A DNA stretch of 64,000 bases from Fragilaria radians (GCA_900642245.1 CAAAJI010000005.1:99029-163028), one strand, 5' to 3'. Positions 1 through 10,982 are shown, counted from the first letter of the stretch. Notes: a model not told the origin generated them from the letters alone. A program made the numbers and translations.

Positions 1-2513
1 TAACATTGCAGAACGTCATAAGGCATGTAATCGTTACAAGGTATGTTAACAAAGTAGTGGAATACTACACCGATTACAAGCCAATTACTATGAAATTAGA
101 TACTAAGAGTCTCAGAGTCAATCAAGGTTTTGGCCAGAAGGATTTTAAATAACTATCAAAACAAATAGAGAAGTATGAGATGACAATGAAAGCGAAATAA
201 TATGAAGGATTCAGAAATGCGGAGAAAAGTAGTGGTGAAAAAGTATTCAAGTAACAGAAGCATTTTGATAGTTATAATATTGAAAAAATGCACAGGAAGC
301 TTAGAGAAATTGATGAAAATGTAAGTCAGGCAGCAGCGACAAATTCTCCGAGAAAAGGTATAACACTTTGATTCAAGGAGCCACATAGATTTCCAAATAA
401 TTCAAGCCAAGGAAGAGGATAAAGAAAATGAAGACAAGTTCATCAATGAAAAAAGGATATAGGAATAGAGAGCAGTTATTGAGAAGGTACCAAAATTAAG
501 ATATCAAGAGTTAAGAATTAAGAAATCAGCAAGATTCAAACTTGAATGAAAAATATGAACTTAAAATTAGCTGAAAAATCAGATTAGAGACAAGAAGCGC
601 TGAAAGATTTTTCATAAATAGGACGGATCAAAGAAATTGAGTACATCATATCCAAAAGGAAGAAACGCAACAAGATATAGATGATCTAAAAGAACTTATT
701 GCAAAATCAAATAGGAAGCATCACATGCAAGCACTACGATGCAATCTTTCAACACCATCGTTTCAGTCATATGCATATAGTGAAACAGATTGATCAAGTG
801 CATACGGTGACTTTGAACAAGTTTTTATTCACAGTGAAAAAGTATATTTGTTGCACCAGCAACAGCAGAGATAAAAATACATCAGTGAAGAACGTAGCCT
901 AAAGATTATATGAGGCTAAAGCGACATCTCCAGTTGTAGTCTCACAAAGCACTTAGCGAAAAATATGGGTCAAGTCAGAGAGAGAGCTAATTATAGATTC
1001 ACAACGTTTATGTAGGCATATTGAGATTACACGTTAACTTCATCAATTTTGTGATTGAAAGATGAATGCCCTTAAAAAGAAGGAGAACTGCACACTATAC
1101 AATCATTCATAAGTACAGCTTAGGGTTCAACTTTATTCGTGAAAGGAATATGCACATTCACGAAGCAGACTGTTGTTGAGTAAATAGGGAGATAATCGAT
1201 GCTTCAATCCAGGAAAGTCCGATATCATTCAAATAGAGGGAGGAAGCAGAGATCATGCCAAGATCCTGGTGTACAGTTCCTAAGCAAGATGTGACATTAA
1301 CATAACGATAATCCTACAGGATAATTAAACATGATGAAAACTTCTTTTTAGCCGTGGAATGAGCTAATATTAGGAGATGGTATGAGGATTTATATTTGCA
1401 ACAAATCTAAGTCAGAAACTTCAAATCAAAGTGATGGAACACAATTCTACATTTTTCGACAGAGGGGAAAGAATAACTTCAAACTTGATCAAAAACCACT
1501 AGAGAAAAGTAACAAGTTGAAGAGATCAAGTCGTATTTGTGAGCAAAATATGACCAAACGTTTGGACTTGATAATATGAGAAGCATACAAAGAAGTATTG
1601 AATCTGCAGCGTATCGAAATTCCTTAACAATGACTTTCATAGGAATGGCCCAGTATGCCAATATGTTCCACATATCAGTCAGTTATGTTGACTGGCATAC
1701 GGAGCTCTAGTCACGGTCTGCCTGGATCTGGCAGGTCTTTCACTGAGCCCATCCAGAATGTACTCAGTACTTACACTCACAATGATAGATCCAGCTACAT
1801 TATTGTATGATTGTTAAGGTTGTGCATAAGTTGGCCACTTCTATCCAGGACTTACTTCAAAATATCTGGCTGTGCCCTTGTCCTCACTTTATATTGTCTC
1901 TGTCAATTTGGGCAATTGAGTTCAAATAAATGTGTCACAATATTAAATTCAAACCAACAACAAAATCGCAATACAGGTATGACTAAATGACTGCACAAGC
2001 AAAAGTTGATATGGCGACAAAATGTTGAAAGATATATCTTGGTGCGGATACATCTTTGTCATAATGAAACAAAAAACTTTGATATGAAAGCTGAGCTCTA
2101 GATTGAGGTTAAGCAATAGATTGAAAAGAATATTTTTACAATTTAAGCACCATGGGTCAGGTGAATACACTGCAATCCCTGCTTGAGCGTCAAGGTATGG
2201 AGAAGACAAATGCTATAAATATCTATGGAATCTCTCATATATAGACTATTTCAATCATAGGTTGTGACTTACTTGAACAACTTAAATTCAAGGTTCAGGT
2301 TGAAACCTTTTGGAACTGATTATCAGATTCATGCTCTCGAAATAGCGACTCACTCCTGTCGTGCAATCGGAAATAAAAAAGAAATCTAAATGGATTTGAT
2401 TTTATGAACCAAAATAGTCCAATTCTTCTTCAAGATAAAAATTTGTCGTATGTACAATATCACCCATATGTCGACACAGGACAACCAAGTGAAGAAAGGG
2501 TGTTTCCCATACT
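1..2513. other. Gene-free, decayed region
   Basis: I see no supportable gene here. The first 1.6 kb is purine-rich on the plus strand. It can be read as broken lysine/glutamate-rich coding stretches separated by many stops, for example around 660-900, so it may be an old dead gene or element. From about 1686 a less A-rich stretch begins with TGTTGACTGG and contains an AATAAA-like signal near 1924. It has the look of a retrotransposon LTR, but I found neither a second copy nor a target duplication, so this is only a suggestion. The rest shows nothing. Confidence 0.4.
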
Positions 2514-3869
2514 TTAAGGACAATTCCTAACTGCAAGGTCATCTTTTTTCGCTTTGAGAGATGGCAGGTCTGGAACTTGATCGATAGAGTCATATGGCTG
2601 CCACCACTCAATTACGACAAGCCAAAGCTCTAAAGTAAGTATCAACAAGCAAACAAGAAACCCCGAAATCAATCCAAGGGATGCATAATGATGCAATCTC
2701 TCCCACAAGTTTTTCCGTTTCTCACCCTTGACCTTTCTATAAATTTTAATTGTTTCCTCAGCAACCCTCTCCCATGAATACATTTCCTTGACACGATTGT
2801 GGAATTGGAAGACATTTTCTGCATCTGCACTAGCTTGTTGCCGGCGGACAGCAAGTTTGAGATGAAGGACAAGTGCATAGATGGTTGGATCTGACAATAT
2901 TATCATGTCCTCTGGCAAAACCTCAGGCACTCCTCCAACACAGGTTGATACAACTAATAGACCGCAGCAAGCAGCCTCTAAAAGTGCAATACAGAAAGAT
3001 TCAGTTAGTGAGCAGTTGAGGAAAATGTGACCCTGACACAAAACATCTCTAACTTGGTTATGTGGCACAGCGCCAAGAAAACACACTCGATCTTGAAGTT
3101 GATTTTGCTCGACCGTTTCTTGAAGTGCCAACAATCGATTTCCATCACCACCAATGATAAAGTCGACTTCTGGTACTTGTTGGCAAATTATAGGAATGAC
3201 TCCAACAAGGAGATCGACTCCTTTTCGATATACGAGTCTCGAGATAACTACCACTTTGATTCGATCTGAGGAACGTCTCGAAGGATCTGGTATGAACTTC
3301 GTAGGATCTATAGCGTTTGGAATGACATGAATACGATCAGATTGGATCTTTGCTCGCAAAATCAAATTATGTTGACAAACATGAGACACAGCAATAGCCG
3401 CATCGACTGTTGATAATGTAGCTTGTAGGACTCGATTAAGGATAACAGATGCAACGTCATCGAATCCAAATAAACTATGATCTGTATAAACACTTGCCAA
3501 CCCCAAGGCAGCTGCATAGACTAGACTTTCATTTGCCATGGTTGATGTAGCCTGGTGAGCATGTACAATCTGGATTCGTTCTCGGATAAGGATATGACGC
3601 ATAAGAGGAAGCGATGAAGAGAAAGTAGGAATTGTATCTTGGTCGATCATGGGCATGAAAGGACAATAATAAACCTTTAGAGGACCGGGAAGGTAACGTA
3701 CACCTTTTCGTTTCCCGTAGGCATGTGTAATTATGACAACCTTGTGTTGTAATCGAATTAAGTGCTGTGCAAGAGAATATAAGTGCATCTCAACGCCCCC
3801 TAAGCGTGGATAGAAGAAGTCACAAACAAAAGCAATCCTTATGGAATCGGAATGCCGAAAAAACTCCAT
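2514..3869 (-). CDS. PIGA: PIG-A: GPI-GlcNAc transferase catalytic subunit
   Basis: This is the catalytic subunit of the enzyme that moves GlcNAc from UDP-GlcNAc to phosphatidylinositol, the first step of GPI-anchor synthesis, on the cytosolic face of the ER. The 451-residue protein opens with the family's N-terminal block IRIAFVCDFFYPRLGGVE at about residue 10. VHAHQATS and a YTDHSLFGF block follow. The GT4 nucleotide-sugar half contains VISRLVYRKGVDLL and FIIGGDGNR, and then LTESFCIALLEAACCGL, whose ESF..A.LEA pattern is the donor-binding E-x7-E motif. One hydrophobic segment lies near residue 410, as expected for the C-terminal anchor of PIG-A. Length and order match the family. The open frame extends upstream only through a TTG, so the ATG at 3869 was chosen. 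No intron is needed. It is divergent from the glycosyltransferase fragment at 4229. Confidence 0.92.
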   Translation of the reverse strand: MEFFRHSDSIRIAFVCDFFYPRLGGVEMHLYSLAQHLIRLQHKVVIITHAYGKRKGVRYLPGPLKVYYCPFMPMIDQDTIPTFSSSLPLMRHILIRERIQIVHAHQATSTMANESLVYAAALGLASVYTDHSLFGFDDVASVILNRVLQATLSTVDAAIAVSHVCQHNLILRAKIQSDRIHVIPNAIDPTKFIPDPSRRSSDRIKVVVISRLVYRKGVDLLVGVIPIICQQVPEVDFIIGGDGNRLLALQETVEQNQLQDRVCFLGAVPHNQVRDVLCQGHIFLNCSLTESFCIALLEAACCGLLVVSTCVGGVPEVLPEDMIILSDPTIYALVLHLKLAVRRQQASADAENVFQFHNRVKEMYSWERVAEETIKIYRKVKGEKRKNLWERLHHYASLGLISGFLVCLLILTLELWLVVIEWWQPYDSIDQVPDLPSLKAKKDDLAVRNCP

Positions 3870-4228
3870 GATGAATACGAAAAGCAACAATGAGTCTTTG
3901 CTTTTTACTTTGCTTTGCGATGTGGTGTTCCAAAATTATCGCAATGGTCCAAAATTATCCCAAAAGTAGAAAAAGAACAAAAAATCAGCCCCTCAATTCC
4001 TGATTCTAAGTCACGTCTCTCTAAAATCTGCTGTCGCATTCGAAATAGTTTTAACCTTTCTGTTTCCGTACCTGCTATCAGCTGTGCACTGAAAACAGCC
4101 TGCTTCTGTTCTTTTGTGTAGATTAAACCTTATTCTCTGTCTTTGATATGTTATCTTCCATAACCCCAATTGCATAGGAAAAGCAAATTGTTGTTTGCCT
4201 CGTGGGACGTTTGCCTTCTAACAAATGA

Positions 4229-5074
4229 ATGATCCATGCATGTTTTTGTTCAAAGCTATTGATGAATTGTACCTCACAACGCTTTGCGCGACAAATTGAG
4301 TATCTCCAGCGTTATCCTGAACTAGTCGCTGTTGGTACACATTCTGTGGTCTTCTCATCAATGAAGGAGAGTGAGTCGCTCACTTTCCGGTATTCACAAG
4401 TTCACAACCTTCCTTGGGATGTTGAGGAGTCGGGATGCTGGAAGGTCCGTCCATCTTGGACACCAGTAAATCAAGCCCTTACAACTTGGGCTCTGCTATT
4501 TACATGCTGTATTTCACACCCGTCGGTACTTTACAGGAAGACTTACATTTTAAGTGCAGGTGGATATGATGAAAAGCTTGATCATACAGAGGATTATGAT
4601 TTGTGGCTTCGTCTCACTGATTGGAATCCAACATCTGTCGTCTCTGTACCATTCGTTGGCCTTTGGCATCGTAAGCATGTAGTCGATAAAGAGCGGAGGA
4701 GAAAGCAGTTGGAGGAAGCCGAGAGCATCGCTTCAAAGAAAATCATCCATTACGTGCCTGGTGGTAATGTACATACAGCATAAATTTTGAGACGACCCCA
4801 GTCAGCCAAGAATCAATTAGATTTAGACAACGCAGCGGAACTATTGTTACAACTTTTATCTAGCTTTCAGTCGAAGCACGGTGATAAAGTTTCGAATAGG
4901 GATATGATAATGATTAACTTCGACTGTAACGAACGTCTCACCGAAATAGCTACCATAGCAGTTGCTCGTTTTAAGTGTAGAGGATCAAGGGCATTTCAGT
5001 TATGGTGCGAGCGCTGTCCCGAGAGAGCCCTGAAACAATTCGCGATTATTTGCGGTGCAAAGACTACTGACTAA
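4229..5074 (+). CDS. Family-2-like glycosyltransferase, N-terminus missing
   Basis: The frame starts in the middle of a GT2-type domain. QRFARQIEYLQRYPELVAVG is the segment that normally follows the DxD metal-binding stretch. Next come an HPSVLYRKTY block, GGYDEKLDHTEDYDLWLRL (the acceptor/catalytic ED motif) and a WHRKH motif. About 85-90 residues, including the nucleotide-binding beta-strands, would be expected upstream, and I cannot find them between here and PIG-A. A TAA at 4781-4783 interrupts the frame, but the same frame reopens at once. A 48-nt GT-AG intron at 4754-4801 (starting GTGCCT, ending CCCCAG) would remove the stop and keep the frame, joining KKIIHY to SAKNQ and ending at 5074. 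The donor is weak. This may be a 5'-truncated pseudogene or a gene with an unrecognised first exon. Its end lies 15 bp from the end of the convergent gene. Confidence 0.5.
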
Positions 5075-5089
5075 GAGAGAGAGATTCTG

Positions 5090-5641
5090 TCAATTGAGAG
5101 CTCGAGCAGTCTCATTGACTGTCTTTTTCGTGTCTTTGCTTTCTACGTCGCCTTGCGTTGAAACTCTCGTATTACTTAGATTATCAAGTAGAGCAGAGAT
5201 ACTTCCACTCCAATTATCTAAGTCTCCCACTTTTGTGATTAGATTCGAGCCTATAAACTTAGCTTCTAGTGCACAATTTTGGAGTGTATAACGCTCTATT
5301 TCACTAGCACTCTTGGGCTTTCGTACTCTTACAGGAATATGATTGTTCGTCAATAATCCTTCTTCACGGCATCTTTTCAAAACCCAAAGACGCCGATTGT
5401 TCAGAGAGAAATACCAAGGTTTACCATCTTCGTCCATCGGTCCGACCAAAACTTGGATAGGGGGTAAACCCTCTGGCTTCAATTTACCCTCCCGAATGTC
5501 ATCAAGAGTTTGAACTACCGAACGCCCGCAACCAGAAAAATGAGTTCGAATTTTGGAATGCTGAAATCGGACTCTAATCGGGTCCACCAAAAGATAATCT
5601 TGACTAACACTACTGATGTTGGTTCCTTTCTTTTTTCCCAT
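5090..5641 (-). CDS. Sulfiredoxin/ParB-fold protein
   Basis: The protein has 183 residues from the ATG at 5641; the frame runs on to a TTG at 5680. The core reads IRVRFQHSKIRTHFSGCGRS, then a GLPPIQVLVGP strand and YFSLNNRRLWVLKRCREEG. This layout (short strand, helix start with a conserved Cys, strand, then an N-rich turn with RR and a helix) is that of the ParB/sulfiredoxin nuclease-like fold. In true sulfiredoxin the catalytic cysteine sits in FGGCHR; here the equivalent is FSGCGR. The cysteine is therefore kept but the context differs. The C-terminal third is polar with no recognised domain, and no targeting peptide is evident. Function is unknown: redox repair and nucleic-acid or nucleotide binding are both possible. 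Confidence 0.6.
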   Translation of the reverse strand: MGKKKGTNISSVSQDYLLVDPIRVRFQHSKIRTHFSGCGRSVVQTLDDIREGKLKPEGLPPIQVLVGPMDEDGKPWYFSLNNRRLWVLKRCREEGLLTNNHIPVRVRKPKSASEIERYTLQNCALEAKFIGSNLITKVGDLDNWSGSISALLDNLSNTRVSTQGDVESKDTKKTVNETARALN

Positions 5642-6261
5642 TTGTTTTGGTTCGTTATAATCAGCTTGTTGCTGAGGCAAGTAGAATAACCCAAATGAAA
5701 TGCGGACCTGTTGAAATTTAGGAATATCAATACCAAAAAAATATTAAACATTAAAAAATATCTTCAAAATTCCGGATTCTGTTTTGTCAACAAACATATA
5801 GACTTTCGGCATTGACAGTAGCCACAATGCCAACTCACAATTAGCATTGCGAGCTACTCTACATAGGTTGATGCCTGAGTGACCATAACACTTGGACGGG
5901 ACGAATGTTTATGCGGATAAGTTTGGAATATCTTGCATGCTCGCTTCTACAAATGCTCTTACAAAAGAAGTCACAAAAAAAAGTAATTCTTAATTCAAAC
6001 AACTGTAACCCTACTTAAAAAATTCTCGAGAGTAAGCATTACTACGGCATAGCATGATGACTGGCCTGTCTGGTCTACACGAAATAACGTATAGAGCATA
6101 AATCTTAATTTTTCATTATTCTTAAGTTGTCATTTACGAAAGTTATTGCATTAATCAAATCCTTTTCACTGAAAATTTCAACTTGTTAGCCTCACAATGC
6201 AGAGAGGCTCAGTAGCGAGACCTTAACAAGCCAGATACTACTACATATTGAAAATGGCTGT

Positions 6262-6420
6262 TGTTGGAGATATCTCTCACGAGATTTATTTGTTTGGGGT
6301 TTATCCATTAGGGATTGAAGTATTATCATGAGCAATCTTTCCCTAAAAATTTATTTAGTTATCACAACTTTACGAGAAATCTCTTCTTATCTCCTTCTTT
6401 TTTCCTTGCTTATAAGCCTT
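6262..6420 (+). repeat. Diverged copia-type LTR fragment
   Basis: The segment starts TGTTGGAGATATC and contains GGGGTTTATCCATTAGGGAT, then a TTATTTAGTTATCACAACTTT-like stretch and a C/T-rich tail. The same order of blocks occurs in the 217-bp LTRs of the copia element at 12189-15932: GGAAATATCC, then TTAGGGTTTATCCATTAGGG, then TTTATTTAGTC(A/C)CAACTTT, then a C/T-rich tail. It is probably a diverged solo LTR or the left end of a decayed element. The right edge is uncertain and I found no target duplication. Confidence 0.4.
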
Positions 6421-7317
6421 TTGGAGTGTTTTCAACAGGCTCTTTGCCGCAAAAATAGTGACACTCCTAAGGAATTGGACCAAACCTCCGGAGCTTTATT
6501 CAAGAATTCGAACATTTATAATATGAGTGTTTTCGTCCCGAACGATTGATTTGATAAAATTTATAATTTAGCTGAATATCTACTTGTGGTGCTTTGAATT
6601 GATTCGCACTTGACTCTCTTTGACCTCCTTAACGATCTTTATTACAAAGAAGATTCATGTGTGATTGGATTTCTACATCTGGTTTGTCTTCTATATCCGC
6701 TCGTTCAAACAAGAGGCATGAAGAGTGCATCAGCAAGTAGCAACCTCGAGATACACCCCATTATCCGCAGTCTTGTTAAGGGTTGTAAACTTGATTTGGA
6801 AAACCCCCTGTGTGCTGCACTTTTCTAATAATACGTAGGTTTAACGGAGTTTCAGCAACAGTACGCTAACCTTTAAAGATACGACTTACGTGTCGTTTCT
6901 TTAGATATTTAAAAAAAACTTATACAACCAAATGCGTGGTTGTCACCAAGTACCAAAATGTACGGTGTCTGAAACTTGTTACGAAATACCAATTTTCTAG
7001 ATGCCTTCAAATGAACAAGGAAACATTGATTACTACAAATCAATTTTTGATGCTTTGGTGCCGTTTGGTGATGGACTTTGTGAGGGTGAAGAATGCTGTA
7101 AGGAAAAGGTATATTCATAAGAAGAGCTGCAGTGTGCTACGATGTTGTTAAATTGATGACCTTCCTCTCTTTGGAAACCCTGATCCAGTGATTGATGCAG
7201 ACCCTAAGCTTCAGACACGCTCCAATTTTACATGAAGGTTATCTCATCATTCATGCGAAATCGCTTAACAACAAGAAATTATTTACGGATGGATGAAAAC
7301 CCAATCAAGAGCTCAAA

Positions 7318-8263
7318 GTGAATGGATTGATTCAATGGGTGAAGAAAGAAGAGGTTAGAAAGCAAGGCACAGTTTCAATGGCAAGAAGAGCATTGACCAA
7401 CACGGAATCCAGATTGTTACAAAGAATATTTTATCCAGTGCCACCTAGCAAAATCTTTGGAAATGATTTGGAAATTGGGGTTTGTTTCATTGCCATGATT
7501 GACAATGTAGCTAAGGTAGCTATTGATAACATTTGTTTTCACAATGAATTAGCAAACTGTTTAAAAACAAAGGTTTACTGGTAAGAAATGTATAAGAGAA
7601 GAGAGATGGATCAAGGCAAATAGTGATGGGGAAAATGGAAATAGATTACTGTAACATGGAATCTGGCGTGAATGTAACTTTATGACAAATGTATCTGCAA
7701 TGATATCTACATGCTTGTTTGCATTTTCAGATGACATAACAATACCCTTGGACGGCCAGAAATCAAAGGATTTAGCAAAGCGCATACTCAGGCAGAAAAA
7801 TTCTCAAAAGAAAGGAGTTCTCAGCAATAGATATCGGTCCTTTGGGTACACAGTATGTTTGGAAATATACAGCAACACATGTAAGGAGATATGGAGCAAC
7901 TAAAGACAGAAACGATATTGGAGGTAGGTGAAAGGGAGAGGCATAGTAAGTGACATCTATGATGATATCAAGCTACCTGTCCCCGATACAAAGGTTGCAG
8001 AAAATCTTTATATTGGGAGGGCAAGCTTATCTTTGATTCGAGAGGAGGACGTGCTTAGAATTGATTCGAGAAAACAGTGGTATTGTGATGAAAGTACAAT
8101 GACATCTTTTATGCACACAAACGTTGTGTCTACTATGTGTCAGAAAAATCCCCAATTTTCATCAGCATTTGCTATTGGTAAGGCTATTTTGTGGCTACTC
8201 GATTCACCCTTTTTTAACAACTCTTACATTCCAGCTGAATATGTGAGCAGAATCAAACTTTGA
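7318..8263 (+). pseudogene. Decayed coding sequence, perhaps a tyrosine recombinase
   Basis: Three open stretches in different frames (7318-7584, 7682-7903, 7928-8263) look like parts of one former gene. At 7845-7925 a frame reads THVRRYGATKDRNDIGGR. It hits a stop and then continues one frame over as KGRGIVSDIYDDI. The pattern H..RR.GAT followed by an R-W/K-GR turn resembles the second half of a tyrosine-recombinase catalytic domain, as found in Crypton- or DIRS-like elements, but I cannot see the other catalytic residues. No inverted or direct terminal repeats were found. It could equally be a dead host gene. Confidence 0.35.
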
Positions 8264-8462
8264 CTAAGTGGCTCACAACAAATGGGGGGAAGGAGGAGAA
8301 AATTGTTTTTAAACCACGTCTGGTATAATTGTTGTCGTTGTATAGTTGCATATAGCTAGCTAGATGCAGCTTATTTGAAATAACAGTAGATTTTGGGGCC
8401 TACTACTAGTATTTCATCCATCATTACATTCTATCTCTTTTCCTTTTCCTTCCATTTTGAAA

Positions 8463-8798
8463 ATGGATATGGACATCGCCGACGTGGACGATGATATGCT
8501 TCCCTATCTCGAAGATAAAGCACAGCAAGATGCTAATCGTAATATAGGCTTTTTGGAAGCTTACGATGAAAGTAAGGAGCTGAAATTACAAGAAGGATTT
8601 GAAGCCGGATACAGAAGCGTATTTGAGGACGGAGTTAAGCTAGGAGAATATCTTGCAGAAGCTTCACTAGGAGGAAATCTTGATGCTGTGAAGAGAATAC
8701 GTCTATTTCTAGAGGAATGGGAAAAAATGAAACATAGACAAGATGCATTAAAGAAGCTGATTCGTGACCTTATCAAGGAGAAGGATGCACCGTTGTAA
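8463..8798 (+). CDS. Yae1/Lto1-like protein with deca-GX3 motif
   Basis: A small acidic protein of 111 residues, ATG at 8463. After an acidic N-terminus (DVDDDMLPYLED) there is a helix pair with spaced glycines: EGFEAGYRSVFEDGVKLGEY. This repeated G-x3-G pattern is the core of the Yae1/Lto1 (ORAOV1) family. In yeast that family forms the Yae1-Lto1 adaptor, which recruits the ABC protein Rli1 to the cytosolic iron-sulfur assembly machinery. The last third is a charged helix (LFLEEWEKMKHRQDALKKLI). Yae1 and Lto1 cannot be told apart from this sequence alone; the short length and C-terminal helix fit Lto1 slightly better. A pyrimidine-rich leader (TCTCTTTTCCTTTTCCTTCC) lies just upstream of the start. 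Confidence 0.65.
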   Translation: MDMDIADVDDDMLPYLEDKAQQDANRNIGFLEAYDESKELKLQEGFEAGYRSVFEDGVKLGEYLAEASLGGNLDAVKRIRLFLEEWEKMKHRQDALKKLIRDLIKEKDAPL

Positions 8799-9155
8799 AA
8801 CCCGAATGACCGGAATATCTAGCCGTGAACATGTTCGAAATCTCATGCACTGTGTAGCTGAAATCCTTACATGGCCCCTTTTTCTTCATATTTCTACCAA
8901 CTTTTTCAAAGTGTGAAACTCTAGAATTGGTAAGTTATAAGATTGTGATCGCTTTCGCTATTTTGTACACTCCGTATAGAGCAGCTGAAATTTGTAGGCA
9001 ATTAGGCTATATGTACTGGTCACGAATTCTTCAACTTAATTTAAGTAGTTTAGAGAAGCATCAGGTCCTTATAACCTCTTATCTGGTAGGTTGAACCGGT
9101 ATGCTCATCACATTGTTCGAAGAGGAAATTCAAGCAGGGACAGATCATGATTCAG
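8799..9155. other. Intergenic, nothing recognised
   Basis: The 357 bp between the 3' ends of two convergent genes are AT-rich and hold no supportable gene, repeat or structured element. Confidence 0.5.
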
Positions 9156-10625
9156 TTAGTTCAGAAAATCTGGTAAAAACTGAATAAAAAAGGTATTCAT
9201 TATTGCATTCCAAGTGGAGATGAACATTAGAGGTACAAATACCCCCAAAAGTGTAAAGCAGACGACACGCGAAAGCGTGTTGTCTCCTTCACTCACTAAT
9301 ACCAAGTAAGACCCACAAGGGATCAAAATTGAAAGAAGAATTGAAAGCGAACTTCCAAGAAGGTCCCACACCACATCAATGCTGGAGACGCAGCATGCTA
9401 CGGCTGCTCCAGACCAAAAGACGATCGTCGCCACCGAAAGTCGGGTCCAAAGTGATGTTGAGATTTCGGGTGTGTTATCGGGTAAAGCGAGACGTCGAAC
9501 ATCAGAATTTTCAAGAAGTGGCTCCTCAAGATCGTTATCATCAGTCATCGTATTGTTATTTGCGCCCTTTTTCCACGAACGAATCACAATATCACGTGCA
9601 GGAATGGTAAGCATTGGAAAAGCCAAAGTAATGGTCAAGGCCAGGCACATTCGTCCAATAAATAGCAATGGGTCGGAGTTTTCAAAGGAAAGTAATATAT
9701 TTCCCGTAACATGACCGTCTGGTGTACAAGCAGCATATAGTGATCCAGAAAAACCGATCGCAATATAAAATGCCGCTGCACTCCAGGTTGTTAATCGCAA
9801 CCACCTTGAAACCCGATGTGGAGTTGGATTCTTCAATTCGTTGTGAACTGGGTGAACGTTATAGTGGCAAACGAAACAGGAAACGAATAGAGGTAGAGAG
9901 TTCAAAAGCATTCGAGGAGATTCAGGGAGAAGTTTCACATCCCATTGACCCGTACGTACCACGCATTGAAATGAGCGAATGATGACGCAAGTACCCAATA
10001 TTAATACAGAAACCATCGATGTAGCGCCAAAATTTTCCAAACTGGAGAGATTCTCTAATCCACAGAGCGGTGTAACGAGAATTACCACCAATAGCATTCC
10101 TAGGTTCCTTGTGAATCGTGACCCATCAGGCCAAACGGCATCCGAAAGAGGTTCCAACATGTCACGCAACAGAACAGCGTACCCAACCGTGCCAAAAAAG
10201 CACATAAAGTATACTAAAAGCGTGGAAATAATACGGGCTTTTGATCCAAAGGCCGAAAATGCTATGGATTCGAAGGAATCGTGGCCGCGACGAAATGCAT
10301 TCGGCTTATGAGATGAAGCAACTAGAATGCGAAAGCAGAAGTCTGTTATCATTGCAGATACAAGTAGAAGAAGTGGGCCGATGAGACCATTTCCTGCTTG
10401 CTGAAAAGCAAGTGGGAGTGACAGAGAACCACCGCCAACCATTGTAGAAAGAAGGTTGAAACAAGCCGACGATACAGTGCCCATCCGATTAGTGGAACCT
10501 TCTTCCTGAATAACCTCGTCCTGTGTACCCTGATTCAGATTTCCCTCGTCTTCATTTACTAGATGATTTTGTCGCCGATCCTCGATACATTCATCGCAAA
10601 CGTCCCCGGCGTTAACATCGACCAT
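9156..10625 (-). CDS. Amino-acid transporter, AAAP/SLC38-like
   Basis: A multispanning membrane protein of 489 residues with about eleven hydrophobic segments, typical in length and order of the amino acid/auxin permease family (SLC32/36/38). A roughly 50-residue acidic cytosolic tail (DECIEDRR, NQGTQDEVIQEEG) precedes SACFNLLSTMVGGGSLSLPL, the signature first helix: the unwound GGG stretch lines the substrate site and the FQQAG loop follows. FVCHYNVHPVHNELKNPT is the conserved helix 6-7 segment seen in SLC38 proteins. A cytosolic loop near residue 375 (TMTDDNDLEEPLLENSD) holds an acidic dileucine-like EEPLL, often a vacuolar or lysosomal sorting signal. Substrate and membrane cannot be fixed from sequence; proton- or sodium-coupled transport of neutral amino acids is the family's norm. 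No introns. Confidence 0.85.
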   Translation of the reverse strand: MVDVNAGDVCDECIEDRRQNHLVNEDEGNLNQGTQDEVIQEEGSTNRMGTVSSACFNLLSTMVGGGSLSLPLAFQQAGNGLIGPLLLLVSAMITDFCFRILVASSHKPNAFRRGHDSFESIAFSAFGSKARIISTLLVYFMCFFGTVGYAVLLRDMLEPLSDAVWPDGSRFTRNLGMLLVVILVTPLCGLENLSSLENFGATSMVSVLILGTCVIIRSFQCVVRTGQWDVKLLPESPRMLLNSLPLFVSCFVCHYNVHPVHNELKNPTPHRVSRWLRLTTWSAAAFYIAIGFSGSLYAACTPDGHVTGNILLSFENSDPLLFIGRMCLALTITLAFPMLTIPARDIVIRSWKKGANNNTMTDDNDLEEPLLENSDVRRLALPDNTPEISTSLWTRLSVATIVFWSGAAVACCVSSIDVVWDLLGSSLSILLSILIPCGSYLVLVSEGDNTLSRVVCFTLLGVFVPLMFISTWNAIMNTFFIQFLPDFLN

Positions 10626-10982
10626 TCTTCAATCACAGAAAACTGTCAATTAAATGTGAAATTGAAATTATTACTGCGCGAAAACGGCATTCATGTGTGT
10701 CTAGTATGAAAAAATACTTTCTATCAGAACGAGTGCGCTGAATAAAAATACTTATTTTATGGATAAACAACTAGAAGTTGGTGCTGCTCCTAAAACATTT
10801 GAGATAAGCCATGTCTGCTGTTGCTGTTTTGCTGTTGTTTCATCACTCTATAACCTCAAAGGTTCCCGCTATATTGTTGAAACAGTCAAATAAGACTTTG
10901 GGAAAGCTTTTTGCTGATTTGCCTGCTCAAAAGAGGAAGGTGATCCCTCAAGATCGACCCCAAAAGGCTTGTACCAAGGCGT
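10626..10982. other. Upstream region of the transporter, plus a short frame
   Basis: This holds the 5' flank of the minus-strand transporter and, at 10811-10982, an open plus-strand stretch rich in lysine and leucine that runs directly into the LTR at 10983. It may be the interrupted start of a gene or older element. I recognise nothing in it and found no certain continuation on the far side of the gypsy element. Confidence 0.35.

Larger units (their letters stand above)
5642..8462. other. Long non-genic stretch with decayed mobile DNA
   Basis: No intact gene was found. Two things can be seen and are listed separately: an LTR-like segment from about 6262 and a run of broken coding pieces at 7318-8263. 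Between 5700 and 6260 and between 6550 and 7310 I see only AT-rich sequence with short chance frames. Confidence 0.4.

Noticed and set aside
9329..10311. Several plus-strand frames of 86-111 codons
   Set aside because: Antisense shadows of the amino-acid transporter gene.
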